64,000 bases of DNA from an uncultured Bacteroidota bacterium (GCA_903887415.1 CAISPO010000044.1:1-64000), one strand, 5' to 3'. Shown: positions 1 to 8,591, numbered from the stretch's first letter. Notes: generated by a model from the sequence alone, not told the origin. Numbers and translations: made by a program.

Positions 1-266
1 GAAAAACAGGTATTTTTTACAGAAATTAACCCCTATCACTTGAAAACTAAAAAAAAATAATTTAACTTCGTAAAATCAAGAAACAATATCTAACAATAAG
101 TCCACTTTAGTTTGACTACATACAGACAAAAACAAATTACATAAATAATTCAATCTTTGAAACCCAAGCCAGACAATACAAATATTATAATAAATATGTA
201 ATGATCAGTACATATTTATTAATGCCATTTATTTAGGTCAAATTTGAGGTAATTGTAACTAAGACT

Positions 267-1067
267 TTAAATTAGCTCCCTCTCCATTGGTGTACTCATT
301 ATACCAAACCCGAAAAGTGCAAAATCATATTTAACTGGATCACTTGCGTCCAATATACGAAGATTGGTATCCAACTCAGCAACCGCTTTTGAATCATTTT
401 GTTTCCTTGTTAGTAACCCTAATTTCCGAGCAATGTTACCAGAGTGAACATCCAACGGACACGATAATTGTGATGGTTTAATTTTTCGCCACAATCCAAA
501 GTCTACGCCACGATTATCGACCCTAACAAGCCATCTAAGGTACATGTTGATTTTCTTTGCTGCCGAGCCTTTAAACGGGTCAGAAATGTGTTTTGTAGTT
601 CTTTGAGAATGTGGGATCTCAAAGAAGACTTTTTTAAATTGATGAATAGCTGTTTGAAGGCTTTCCTCAGTTGCATATTTATTAAATACTGCTTCTAATC
701 CTCCATGAACTTGATACAGATGTTTAAGAGCCTTGATGAAGAATTTAAAGTCCTCCTGATTAAAAGTTCGATGAACAAAGCCATTAAGTCTTTTTAATTG
801 TTTTGCATCATGTGACATTACAAAGTCAAACGGGGATTCACCAAGTAGATCAAGCATTTTATGACCATTCTTAACTATTATTTTCCGATTGCCCCAGGAT
901 ATTGTCGCTGCTAAGAATCCTGAAATTTCAATGTCTTCTTTTAAACTGTATCTATGAGGAATTGAAATGGGATCATTCTCAATAAAACTTGGTCTATTAT
1001 ACTGATCTACCTTATCGTTAAGAAACGCTATAATTTCTTCATCAATAAAGTAAGGTTTGACTTCCAT
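267..1067 (-). CDS. TIGR02757 (DUF2400) family protein
   Basis: The protein of about 266 residues matches the TIGR02757 family, common in Bacteroidota and of unknown biochemical role; conserved stretches include SGFLAATISWGNR, DPFKGSAAKK and MYLRWLVR followed by SQLSCPLDVH. The reading frame is open up to 1247, but the family normally begins near MEVKPYFIDEE, so I chose the ATG at 1067. A TACCTTTG -7 box sits 5 nt upstream of that ATG, which implies a leaderless or nearly leaderless mRNA. The gene is more AT-rich than the backbone to its right. It faces a truncated second copy of the same family that begins at 1146, so it may be an acquired replacement. Confidence 0.85.
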   Translation of the reverse strand: MEVKPYFIDEEIIAFLNDKVDQYNRPSFIENDPISIPHRYSLKEDIEISGFLAATISWGNRKIIVKNGHKMLDLLGESPFDFVMSHDAKQLKRLNGFVHRTFNQEDFKFFIKALKHLYQVHGGLEAVFNKYATEESLQTAIHQFKKVFFEIPHSQRTTKHISDPFKGSAAKKINMYLRWLVRVDNRGVDFGLWRKIKPSQLSCPLDVHSGNIARKLGLLTRKQNDSKAVAELDTNLRILDASDPVKYDFALFGFGIMSTPMERELI

Positions 1068-1072
1068 CTTTA

Positions 1073-1080
1073 CAAAGGTA
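1073..1080 (-). promoter_or_regulatory. Bacteroidota -7 promoter box for the TIGR02757 gene
   Basis: On the minus strand the sequence reads TACCTTTG, matching TAnnTTTG, 5 nt before the chosen ATG. No clear -33 element was identified. Confidence 0.5.
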
Positions 1081-1139
1081 GGTTTATAGTTGTAGTACAG
1101 GTTTTCTTGAGCAAAAAATATACTACTACAATTACCTGA

Positions 1140-1406
1140 ACCTACATGTACCTGCGATGGATGGTGCGAAAGGATGCCAATGGTGTTGATTTCGGGATAT
1201 GGAAAAAGATAAAGCCGACGCAGCTTGTGTGCCCGCTGGATGTGCACGTGGCGCGGGTAGCAGAGCGACTTGGCTTTCTGTATAATATAAAATCAAACTG
1301 GGCGAATGCGCTACAGCTTACGGCTCAACTTAAATTGCTGAACCCGCAAGACCCTGCGGTATATGACTATGCTCTCTTCGGGCTGGGGATGGCAGAACGA
1401 TTTTAG
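1140..1406 (+). pseudogene. C-terminal remnant of a second TIGR02757 gene
   Basis: The frame from 1146 encodes MYLRWMVRKDANGVDFGIW and continues through a PLDVH motif to MAERF. This aligns with the last third of the complete minus-strand copy at 267-1067. The upstream two thirds are missing and an in-frame TGA lies at 1137-1139. The fragment has the higher GC and codon style of the backbone genes to its right, so it is probably the original chromosomal gene, cut when the DNA to its left arrived or was inverted. An expressed 86-residue product is unlikely. Confidence 0.75.
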
Positions 1407-1411
1407 AAATG

Positions 1412-3184
1412 CTAGTGCTGAATGTTGTTGGTTTTGTCCACTACCTCTTTTATTATTTTGTCAAGGTCTTGTGTGGCTATGGTTAGTTTTTCCAGTATTT
1501 CTATATTGCTATCGTGGTGGGTTGCCTCGTAGTTGAACAGCGATGCGAGGCCCAGTATGCTGGCCACCGGGCCGCGTACTTTATGCGATTGTATCCAGGC
1601 TATTTCTCTCAGTTTTTCGTTTTGCTTCTGTATCTGTACAAACTGGTTTTTCTGTTCAGATATATCACGTGCTATACAGATAACACCCACTATCCGGCCG
1701 GAATCATCAACAATAGGGTTAGAGCTGATCTCCTTATGCAGGAGCGCCCCATCATAAAATTCCTCCACGAAAATAGTGAACGACTCCCCGGCCAAAGCGC
1801 GCTCATAGTCCTTTTTCCGGGTATTAAAGAACGATTCAGAACCCCATTCGCCCAGCACATAATCTCCGGGTTTGGGGATCACTCCGGCCAGCTCGTAAAT
1901 GAAATCCTGGTAGGCTTTGTTACAAAATACGATTTCCAGCTTTGAGTTTATAGACCATACCTGGTCCCGGGTATTATTTATTGTGGCGAGCAGGTTTTGC
2001 TCCGTATTGCGTATGGTTTCGGTCAGTTGCCGTTCTTTCGATATGTCGAATGTTACCCCATTAATTGTATCCGGTTCACCATCCGATCCTATCTTAAGGT
2101 TTATCTGCGATTTTAGGGTCTTTATTTCACCGGAAGGACACAGATATCTGAAAATGACCTCTGACGCGCCTTTCGTGTTTGCCTCTTTCAATGATTCGTA
2201 AACCAGCTCTATATCATACGGGTGAACAGCATTGTAAAACAGCCCTTTGTTTTTCATCATTTCATCGGCTGTATAACCGAATACTTTAAGATAGGCATTG
2301 TTCGGGTATGCATAAACAAGCTCAAATGTGTTTGCTTTCCTGGACCATATCGTATAACCCATAGCGTAAAGCAGGCTTTCCAATTGCTCTTTTTGCGCTT
2401 TTATCTGGCTGGTCAGTTCCTCATTTTGCTTTTCTACCTGTATGTTCTTGTTTACATCTATGGCAAAGTTGATCGTGGCATCTACGTTGCCGAATTGGGT
2501 GGCATGCGTGTATATGTGTGTATAAAAAGACTCCCCCTTCTTCGCCAGGAATTTTCTGTAACCAGCATCGTAGAAATCTTTCTTTTTCAGGCTTTCAAGC
2601 TCCGGAGCAAGTTCCTTTTCATCAGGCGGCAGTATATCGTAAATGGTCATCCGCCTGAACTCTTCTTTACTGTATCCATACTTTTCCACGGCGGCATTAT
2701 TCACGATCAGGAATTTCATGGTTGCAGAATCGATGATCCACATGGGGATGGGCCCGTTCTCGAAATGCCTTTTGTATTCGCGTACCGCAAATTCAGTTTT
2801 TACGGTAAGCGTTTTCCTTTCTGCAGCAAACAATATCGCTTTTTCCAGTTGCGCCGTGTCATACTTTCCATTCACCAGGAAATCCTGGGCGCCTTCCCTG
2901 ATGGCGATCACGGCATCTTCTTTATCGTCCTTGTCAGACAATACAATGACCGGTATGTTCTTAAAATGCTTTTGAAGTGCCTGTAATGACGATGGAATGC
3001 TGGCTGCCGGTGAAGAAACATCGACAATAATAATAAAGAACGCGTCCTTTGGGTGAGCTAGAGACTCATCGATAGAAAAGCTCCTCTGAATCCTTTCTTT
3101 TGAGTAGTGAAGTTCTGTGAGCTGTTTGTTTAGTGTCGCATACGTGGGCCCATTAGCTTCAATTACCAATAATCCTTTTTTCAT
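1412..3184 (-). CDS. Receiver-like / triple-PAS sensory protein without ATPase domain
   Basis: This 590-residue protein has a degenerate receiver-like domain (about residues 4-120, with IIIVDVSS at the strand that carries the phospho-Asp), then three PAS domains (about 134-250, 268-390 and 395-512). It ends in a HisKA-like helical segment (about 520-585) carrying WIQSHKVRGPVASILGL. The usual HATPase_c domain is absent: the gene stops only 65 residues after the HisKA histidine. Such PAS proteins in Bacteroidota act as sensors; without an ATPase this one could only dimerise, bind a ligand or serve as a phosphotransfer partner, which is inference. ATG at 3184 gives a natural MKKGLLVIEAN start. 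The neighbours are unrelated. Confidence 0.8.
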   Translation of the reverse strand: MKKGLLVIEANGPTYATLNKQLTELHYSKERIQRSFSIDESLAHPKDAFFIIIVDVSSPAASIPSSLQALQKHFKNIPVIVLSDKDDKEDAVIAIREGAQDFLVNGKYDTAQLEKAILFAAERKTLTVKTEFAVREYKRHFENGPIPMWIIDSATMKFLIVNNAAVEKYGYSKEEFRRMTIYDILPPDEKELAPELESLKKKDFYDAGYRKFLAKKGESFYTHIYTHATQFGNVDATINFAIDVNKNIQVEKQNEELTSQIKAQKEQLESLLYAMGYTIWSRKANTFELVYAYPNNAYLKVFGYTADEMMKNKGLFYNAVHPYDIELVYESLKEANTKGASEVIFRYLCPSGEIKTLKSQINLKIGSDGEPDTINGVTFDISKERQLTETIRNTEQNLLATINNTRDQVWSINSKLEIVFCNKAYQDFIYELAGVIPKPGDYVLGEWGSESFFNTRKKDYERALAGESFTIFVEEFYDGALLHKEISSNPIVDDSGRIVGVICIARDISEQKNQFVQIQKQNEKLREIAWIQSHKVRGPVASILGLASLFNYEATHHDSNIEILEKLTIATQDLDKIIKEVVDKTNNIQH

Positions 3185-3517
3185 TGAGTTCTTCTTTCGG
3201 TGAAATACCTGTCTTAATTCTATATTCTATATTAAACTATTATTTGTTGGCCATTAATTAATAACCCTCTACAAATTTACTCTCAATTTGGGAATTAAAT
3301 GCAAACCGGTTGTTAAGGCGCAATAAACTTGGCAGTAAGTATAATAAAACGTGATTCCATTGCACTTGCGAATATAAAGTAATTATTAGAGATTTATCTC
3401 GGGACGCTGGACTTCATAGTGAAATAACCCACCGTTCGACAAATCGGCTCTAGTAATAGGGTAAATGCCCTTTGCTATACTATGTATCTGGTCAACGTTC
3501 CTTATTTTTGCGGCACT
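3185..3517. other. Intergenic region between divergent PAS gene and glyS
   Basis: This stretch of about 333 bases is AT-rich and holds the promoter regions of the two divergent genes. No RNA gene or small ORF is supported. Confidence 0.5.
3503..3510 (+). promoter_or_regulatory. -7 promoter box for glyS
   Basis: TATTTTTG matches TAnnTTTG and lies 7 nt before the preferred glyS ATG at 3518. This supports that start over the in-frame ATG at 3482, which lies upstream of the box. Confidence 0.55.
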
Positions 3518-4951
3518 ATGGCAAATGATAATAAGCTCCAAAACATAATAGGACATTGCAAGGAATACGGTTTTATCTTCCAATCGAGCGAGATATATGA
3601 CGGCCTGAGCGCCGTGTATGATTACGGGCAATATGGGGTGGAGCTGAAAAAGAATATCCGCGAATACTGGTGGCGCAGCATGACGCAAATGAATGACAAT
3701 ATAGTGGGTATAGATGCCGCCATCTTTATGCACCCAACAGTATGGAAAGCAAGCGGCCACGTGGACAATTTCAGCGACCCCATGATAGACAATAAGGATA
3801 GCCAGAAACGCTACCGTGTTGACCACCTGATAGAAGGCTATGTAGAGACCCTGGATAAAGAAAAGGGAGACGCCATACTGCAGCAGATGGAACAGCTACT
3901 GGCTGCAAACGATTTTGCAGGGCTGAAAAAACTGATAGAAGATAATAAGATGGCCTGTGGCGTAAGCGGCACCAGCAACTGGACGGATGTACGCCAGTTC
4001 AACCTCATGTTCTCCACCGAGATAGGCTCTGTGGCTGAAGAGGCCAATGTGATCTACCTGCGGCCCGAAACAGCCCAAGGCATATTTGTGAACTTCCTGA
4101 ATGTGCAGAAGACCGGGCGTATGAAAATACCCTTCGGCATAGCGCAAACGGGCAAGGCGTTCCGTAATGAGATAGTGGCGAGGGGCTTCATCTTCCGCAT
4201 GCGGGAGTTTGAGCAGATGGAAATGCAGTTCTTCGTGAAGCCAGGTACGCAGAAGGAATGGTATGAGTACTGGAAAGAGGCCCGCATGAAGTGGCACATG
4301 AGCCTGGGCATAAGCCCGGACAAATACCGTTTCCATGACCATGTGAAGCTGGCGCACTATGCAGATATGGCGTGTGATATAGAATATGATTTCCCGATGG
4401 GCTTTAAGGAAGTGGAAGGCATACACAGCCGCACCGACTTTGACTTGAAGAACCACCAGGAATACAGCGGCAAGAAGCTCACTTACTTTGATACGGATAT
4501 CAACCAGCATTATGTACCTTATGTGGTAGAAACGTCCATAGGCCTGGACCGCACAGTAATGCTGATACTTAGCGAAGCCTATAAAGAAGAAGACCTGAGC
4601 ACTGCTGATAAACAGGATAGCCGGGTAGTGCTGAGCTTCCCGCCGATGCTGGCACCCATAAAACTGGCAGTGCTGCCACTTACCAAAAAAGATGGCCTCC
4701 CGGAGATAGCGCGTGAGCTGATAGACCAGTGCAAGCCGCATTTCAAATGCTTCTATGAAGAGAAAGATAGTATAGGCAAACGCTACCGCAGGCAGGATGC
4801 CATAGGCACCCCGTTCTGCATCACCATAGACCACCAGACCAAGGAAGACCAGACCGTGACCATCCGCTACCGGGATAGCATGACACAGGAGCGTATAGCG
4901 CTGGCTGATGTGAAGGCGCTGGTGCTTGGGAAAATAGCAATGTTTTTTTAA
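3518..4951 (+). CDS. glyS: Glycyl-tRNA synthetase (homodimeric class II type)
   Basis: The enzyme charges tRNA-Gly with glycine in the cytoplasm. The 477-residue length fits the single-chain alpha2 type used by Bacteroidota. Motif 2 is visible as FRNEIVARGFIFRMREFEQ, motif 3 as VVETSIGLDRT near the end of the catalytic domain, and the anticodon-binding domain occupies the last 110 residues or so (PIKLAVLPLTKK onward). The longest ORF starts at 3482, but MANDNKLQNIIGHCKEYGF at 3518 is the family start and follows a -7 box by 7 nt. The gene stands alone. Confidence 0.95.
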   Translation: MANDNKLQNIIGHCKEYGFIFQSSEIYDGLSAVYDYGQYGVELKKNIREYWWRSMTQMNDNIVGIDAAIFMHPTVWKASGHVDNFSDPMIDNKDSQKRYRVDHLIEGYVETLDKEKGDAILQQMEQLLAANDFAGLKKLIEDNKMACGVSGTSNWTDVRQFNLMFSTEIGSVAEEANVIYLRPETAQGIFVNFLNVQKTGRMKIPFGIAQTGKAFRNEIVARGFIFRMREFEQMEMQFFVKPGTQKEWYEYWKEARMKWHMSLGISPDKYRFHDHVKLAHYADMACDIEYDFPMGFKEVEGIHSRTDFDLKNHQEYSGKKLTYFDTDINQHYVPYVVETSIGLDRTVMLILSEAYKEEDLSTADKQDSRVVLSFPPMLAPIKLAVLPLTKKDGLPEIARELIDQCKPHFKCFYEEKDSIGKRYRRQDAIGTPFCITIDHQTKEDQTVTIRYRDSMTQERIALADVKALVLGKIAMFF

Positions 4952-5005
4952 TTGGGATTTGGTATTGGTATAAGGGGAATTTGGATTGTTTTCGTGGTAA
5001 AGTAA

Positions 5006-5152
5006 TTGCCCCGCCTGAAGGTCGGGGACCAGAAAAGAAGTTGATGCGGGCTTTAACCAAAATTGCACGCGCGCCTGTTCACTTGTTTAGCATTTTGGCT
5101 AAAGCCTGTGAGTGTGTTATCATACCTCCCCGACCTGTAGGCCGGGGGCAAC
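5006..5152. repeat. 147-bp palindromic MITE/REP-like element
   Basis: The outer arms, TTGCCCCGCCTGAAGGTCGG at 5006 and its near inverse complement ending in GGGGGCAA at 5152, pair with each other. Each arm is also a small palindrome. Inside, GGGCTTTAACCAAAAT (5048-5063) pairs with ATTTTGGCTAAAGCC (5092-5106). The whole element folds into one long imperfect hairpin. This is typical of non-autonomous transposable elements or paired REP sequences mobilised by REP-associated tyrosine transposases. No transposase gene is in the window. Confidence 0.65.
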
Positions 5153-5178
5153 TGATGTGAGTTAATGACCACTAACGT

Positions 5179-5502
5179 ATGGCCGACAATATTTTACAAG
5201 AAGCCGCAATCGCCCTGAGCCAGGACTGGGACCTGACGCTGCCCGATACTTTGTCGGAAGAGGCGATATTGAAGCTGCTGGCAGACCAGGTGGTTACTGT
5301 ACTGGAGCGCGGGCCTGAAACCTTTTTCCAGCTCATGTACCGGCTCGATATTTCGGAGAAGAAGCTCAATGCCATTTTGCTGGAAGACGATGTGGCAATG
5401 AAAATCGCCCGGCTGATCTATGATCGCCAACTGCAGAAGATACAGAGCAGAATGGCGCATAGGAAGACGCATGAAAGCGGCGACGCTGATTTAAAATGGT
5501 GA
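5179..5502 (+). CDS. Hypothetical small protein
   Basis: This 107-residue protein begins MADNILQEAAIALSQDW. It is mostly alpha-helical by composition, acidic in the first half, basic at the end, and lacks a signal peptide or membrane segment. I do not recognise the family. The reading frame has the codon style of the backbone, starts just after the palindromic element and ends 25 bp before the first M50-like gene, with which it may be co-transcribed. Confidence 0.6.
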   Translation: MADNILQEAAIALSQDWDLTLPDTLSEEAILKLLADQVVTVLERGPETFFQLMYRLDISEKKLNAILLEDDVAMKIARLIYDRQLQKIQSRMAHRKTHESGDADLKW

Positions 5503-5527
5503 TGGTTTAATAGTTAATCGCAACCCG

Positions 5528-6244
5528 ATGCTTCCACTGCTATTCCATAAGCGGTTGTTTTTACACCTGTTCCTGGGCTTTGTGCTTGCCGTTGTCACCG
5601 GCATTATGTCTCACGAGTGTGGTCACTGGCTTGTGGCAAGGTGTTACGGCTTTAAAGGTCAAACCATGGGCTATAATTATACCCATTATGGAACACCTTC
5701 CAAAGCCTGGCTCCGGCGGGATTCCGTATTGAGCCGGTATAATTCGGAGATCAATTCCGGCCAAAGCATTCACCGGAATGAATACAACAAACTGGCAGAA
5801 GCGAAAGAACGGGACGCCTTCCTGATAACGGCTGGTGGCCCGATGCAAACAATGCTTGCCGGAACCCTGGGGTTGATGCTGCTTTTTGTTTACCGCAGAA
5901 AGTTGTTTGCGGCAGACAGGCTATCATTTCTTCAATGGCTGATCATTTTCTTATCCTTATTCTGGCTGCGTGAAATATTTGACGTTGTAGTCGCGATCGT
6001 TCGTAAATGTACCGGCCACTTGTGGATGGAGGGTGACGAATTCACAATGGCAAAGTATCTTCACTTGCCTACTTGGAGTATTTTTATTGCCAGCGGTGTT
6101 GTGAGCCTGCTGATTTTATGGGTTGTAATGTTCCGGTTTGTTCCAACGAAACAACGGCTCACGTTTATTTTTGCGGGCCTTACCGGTGGGCTCACCGGCG
6201 CATATTTGTGGTTGGTATTGCTGGGGCCAAAGCTGATGCCATGA
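5528..6244 (+). CDS. M50-like integral membrane zinc metalloprotease, copy 1
   Basis: A 238-residue inner-membrane protein with about five hydrophobic segments. The first segment ends in SHECGHW, an HExxH zinc-binding motif at residues 29-33, the hallmark of site-2 protease/M50-type enzymes that cut substrates within the membrane. No classic second motif NxxPxxxxDG is visible; a conserved GDEF after the third segment could supply the third ligand, which is inference. The C-terminus LLGPKLMP is shared exactly with the next gene. It forms a tandem paralogous pair with 6287-6997. The substrate is unknown. Confidence 0.7.
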   Translation: MLPLLFHKRLFLHLFLGFVLAVVTGIMSHECGHWLVARCYGFKGQTMGYNYTHYGTPSKAWLRRDSVLSRYNSEINSGQSIHRNEYNKLAEAKERDAFLITAGGPMQTMLAGTLGLMLLFVYRRKLFAADRLSFLQWLIIFLSLFWLREIFDVVVAIVRKCTGHLWMEGDEFTMAKYLHLPTWSIFIASGVVSLLILWVVMFRFVPTKQRLTFIFAGLTGGLTGAYLWLVLLGPKLMP

Positions 6245-6286
6245 CAATGTACATTTGAAATACCAGGCTAAAAATAATTTGCTTTT

Positions 6287-6997
6287 ATGACGCCTAACAA
6301 ACGATTATTTTTTTTACTGTACATAGGTATCACAGTGACAACTGTTGCGGGTATTTTACTGCATGAATGCGGCCACTGGACTCTGCACGAGTATTTTGGT
6401 AACAAATCACGTATCGGGTATGATCACACATTGATTTATGAGCCTAACAAGATCACACACAGGCTCAGAGCCATAGAAGCAGAGTATCCCTATGCGACGG
6501 ACAATAATCTTGATTTCCCCTTGAGAAAAGAATATGAAGTGCTCGCCAAAGAGGCACGGAGAGAAGGTATGATAGGTGTTGCTGGCGGGCCGTTGGTTAC
6601 CATGTTTATTGTAACGACAGCACTTATTTTTTTGTTCCGGTATCGCAAAAAAAATGGCACCAAATCAACGCTGCCGGTTTCCCAATGGTTTTTTGTTTGC
6701 TTATCCCTGTTTTGCGTTCGCAACCTATACGGCTTGCTCATAGCCGGCATATCGTTCCATATCAGCAGGTATAAAAATATTCACGGAGATGAATTTGAGC
6801 TGTCTGATGGCTTTGGGTGGAATGCGTGGAGCCTTCCCGTTGCGATGGCTGTGATCAGCGTATTGATCATCTGCCTGGTAATATTTCGGATCGTACCGAA
6901 ACAGCAGCGCGCCGCATTCTTCTTTGCAGGGCTGCTAGCAGAGTTGAGTGTGTTATACTTCTGGATTATACTACTAGGCCCCAAGCTGATGCCGTAA
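6287..6997 (+). CDS. M50-like integral membrane zinc metalloprotease, copy 2
   Basis: A 236-residue paralogue of the preceding gene: the same layout of hydrophobic segments, LHECGHW (HExxH at residues 26-30) at the end of the first, a GGP in the second, GDEFE between the third and fourth, and the same LLGPKLMP end. The two proteins have diverged strongly outside these points, so the duplication is not recent. The gap between the genes is 42 bp, compatible with one transcript. Confidence 0.7.
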   Translation: MTPNKRLFFLLYIGITVTTVAGILLHECGHWTLHEYFGNKSRIGYDHTLIYEPNKITHRLRAIEAEYPYATDNNLDFPLRKEYEVLAKEARREGMIGVAGGPLVTMFIVTTALIFLFRYRKKNGTKSTLPVSQWFFVCLSLFCVRNLYGLLIAGISFHISRYKNIHGDEFELSDGFGWNAWSLPVAMAVISVLIICLVIFRIVPKQQRAAFFFAGLLAELSVLYFWIILLGPKLMP

Positions 6998-7027
6998 ACA
7001 TATATATCATAGCCATCTTTAATCAAT

Positions 7028-7043
7028 CCCGATAGTTATCGGG
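7028..7043. terminator. Small palindrome between convergent genes
   Basis: CCCGATAGTTATCGGG is a perfect short inverted repeat lying between the second M50-like gene (+) and the response regulator (-). It may terminate transcription from either side; there is no strong T-run. The same palindrome type is dispersed in many Bacteroidota genomes. Confidence 0.4.
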
Positions 7044-7054
7044 AAAGGTTCAGA

Positions 7055-7765
7055 CTACTTGGTAAACTTATACCCTATACCCCGTATCGAGTGAAAATGC
7101 TTTGGGTTGCGGCTGTCTTTCTCAAAGAATTTGCGGAAGTTGAGGATGAAGTTGTCAATGGTGCGGGTGGTGGGATAAACATTGTAGCCCCATACTATCT
7201 GCAATATCTGCTCGCGGCTCACCACTTCGCCCTCATGCTCAACCAGCAGCTTTAGCAGCGCCGCTTCTTTCTTGCTCAGTTCCTGGGTGTGTTTGTTTTT
7301 ATCTATGCACTCGTGGGCGGCAAAGTCTATTTTGCAGCCGGCAAACTCATAGGTGTCTCCCATCGTTTGCGGCTCTTTCATCTTCTTGTTCTTCGTTACC
7401 AGCTTATCCACCCGCAGCAATAACTCTTCGAGGTTGAATGGTTTGGTAAGATAATCATCGCCGCCTTTCTTCAGGCCTTCTACCCGGTCTGCACTGCTGT
7501 TGCGCGCCGACAGAAAGAGTATGGGCACATCATTATGCTGCATCCTGATGGTTTCACATACGGTGATGCCGTCCATATCGGGCAGCATTATGTCCAGCAC
7601 TATGAGGTCAAAGTATTCATTCTTCACAGTTTTTATCACCGCAGGCCCGTTGTCCACCGTGGTTACTTCATATCCCTCCAGCTCCAGGTTCAGCTTCAGG
7701 GCCTCACGCAGGCTCTCTTCATCTTCAGCTACGAGTATGGATGCTTTATATGATTTGGTTGCCAT
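7055..7765 (-). CDS. OmpR-family response regulator
   Basis: The 236-residue protein has a receiver domain (residues 8-122: acidic pair in AEDEE, phospho-acceptor Asp58 in LIVLDIMLPD, Lys in DYLTKPF) and a C-terminal winged-helix trans_reg_C domain (about 140-235, with TRTIDNFILNFRKFFE and SIRGIGYKF). It is a DNA-binding transcription factor controlled by phosphorylation. No histidine kinase gene is adjacent, so its partner is encoded elsewhere. The lipoprotein gene upstream on the same strand ends 23 bp before it and could share a transcript. Confidence 0.9.
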   Translation of the reverse strand: MATKSYKASILVAEDEESLREALKLNLELEGYEVTTVDNGPAVIKTVKNEYFDLIVLDIMLPDMDGITVCETIRMQHNDVPILFLSARNSSADRVEGLKKGGDDYLTKPFNLEELLLRVDKLVTKNKKMKEPQTMGDTYEFAGCKIDFAAHECIDKNKHTQELSKKEAALLKLLVEHEGEVVSREQILQIVWGYNVYPTTRTIDNFILNFRKFFEKDSRNPKHFHSIRGIGYKFTK

Positions 7766-7788
7766 TGGAATACTTTAGGGGATAAAAA

Positions 7789-8097
7789 TTAAAGCGGTGT
7801 GATCTGGATAACATTGTACAATTCCGGGCCGGGGTTTTGCCTGATGCCCATGTCCTTCATTACCACCTGCACCGAGTCGCCATCATAAGAATCGAGATTA
7901 ATACTTGTACTCTCTACCAGGTAGGCAGTAAAAGGACTTACCGTTACCAGGTGGGTACCGTAATTATAATTGGTAGTACCTTTGGGATTGATCCTGCCGT
8001 TTATTGTGGTTGTGGCATTGTCATTAGTAGTTCCGGCTTTGCAGGCAGCAAAAGCAACGGCAACGCCGAGGAAAAGCAATCGTTTTGAAAACCGCAT
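7789..8097 (-). CDS. Small putative lipoprotein
   Basis: From ATG 8097 the product is about 102 residues, beginning MRFSKRLLFLGVAVAFAAC, a lipoprotein signal peptide with Cys19 as the likely lipidated residue. The mature part is Thr/Asn-rich and unrecognised. The ORF is open upstream to 8172, but the extension lacks sense as a signal peptide and a TATTTTTG box lies at 8151-8158. It precedes the response regulator gene on the same strand. Confidence 0.65.
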   Translation of the reverse strand: MRFSKRLLFLGVAVAFAACKAGTTNDNATTTINGRINPKGTTNYNYGTHLVTVSPFTAYLVESTSINLDSYDGDSVQVVMKDMGIRQNPGPELYNVIQITPL

Positions 8098-8150
8098 AAC
8101 AGATCGTTTTTTACCGGAAGAAAACCGTGCGGTAATTTCTTGCCGGACTG

Positions 8151-8158
8151 CAAAAATA
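8151..8158 (-). promoter_or_regulatory. -7 promoter box for the lipoprotein/response regulator pair
   Basis: The minus strand reads TATTTTTG, matching TAnnTTTG, 53 nt before the lipoprotein ATG. Confidence 0.4.
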
Positions 8159-8262
8159 CAGAAAAAGCACATGCTTTCTTTTCTTGTTTATTTGGTATTT
8201 CATTTTGAGCTGAATTTCCCTACCTTTGCCGTCCCGGAAAAAAGCCTTCGGGAGAAGAAAAT

Positions 8263-8344
8263 GCGGGCGTGGTGAAATTGGTAGACACGCTAGACTTAGG
8301 ATCTAGTGCTTCGCGGCTTGGGGGTTCGAGTCCCTCCGCCCGCA
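8263..8344 (+). tRNA. tRNA-Leu (anticodon UAG)
   Basis: The acceptor arms GCGGGCG and CGCCCGC pair, followed by discriminator A. The anticodon arm is CTAGA-CTTAGGA-TCTAG, giving anticodon TAG. A long variable arm (class II tRNA) and the T-arm GGGGGTTCGAGTCCCTC are present. CCA is not encoded. A TACCTTTG promoter box lies at 8221-8228. The gene is followed by a terminator and then by a foreign-looking island. Confidence 0.95.
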
Positions 8345-8349
8345 CTTAA

Positions 8350-8379
8350 TTAGTAATCAAGCAGTTACACTTAAACGTA
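8350..8379 (+). other. Possible attachment-site core downstream of tRNA-Leu
   Basis: This segment matches 55558-55587, upstream of the second integrase, at 25 of 30 ungapped positions; 17 of the first 18 bases agree. It overlaps the left arm of the tRNA terminator. It may be the core used by an integrase; that reading is inference. Confidence 0.3.
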
Positions 8380-8390
8380 ACTGCTTTTTT
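8361..8390 (+). terminator. Intrinsic terminator of tRNA-Leu
   Basis: GCAGTTAC (8361-8368) pairs with GTAACTGC (8377-8384) across an 8-nt loop and is followed by a run of T. Confidence 0.8.
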
Positions 8391-8591
8391 ATTTTATTAA
8401 ATTTACAATTTGCACAAAAAATTGCACAAAAAATATAAATGATCCTCTTGATTGGGACTAATGTCTGGCGTGTCTATCAATTCCACCAAACACCCTGTCA
8501 GCAAGGTTTTACAGCAGTTATACTATGCTTTTAAATGTAGCAGTAGAAGGTGATTCGAGGCTCACACCGGATCTCCGATTTTCTGAACTTT

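Noticed and set aside
2222-2986. Plus-strand ORF of 254 codons opposite the PAS protein
   Set aside because: Cys/Phe-rich composition typical of an antisense frame; the minus-strand gene has clear PAS domains.
3896-5068. Long minus-strand ORF opposite glyS (390 codons)
   Set aside because: It is the antisense shadow of a well-supported synthetase gene and shows no domain or signal of its own.
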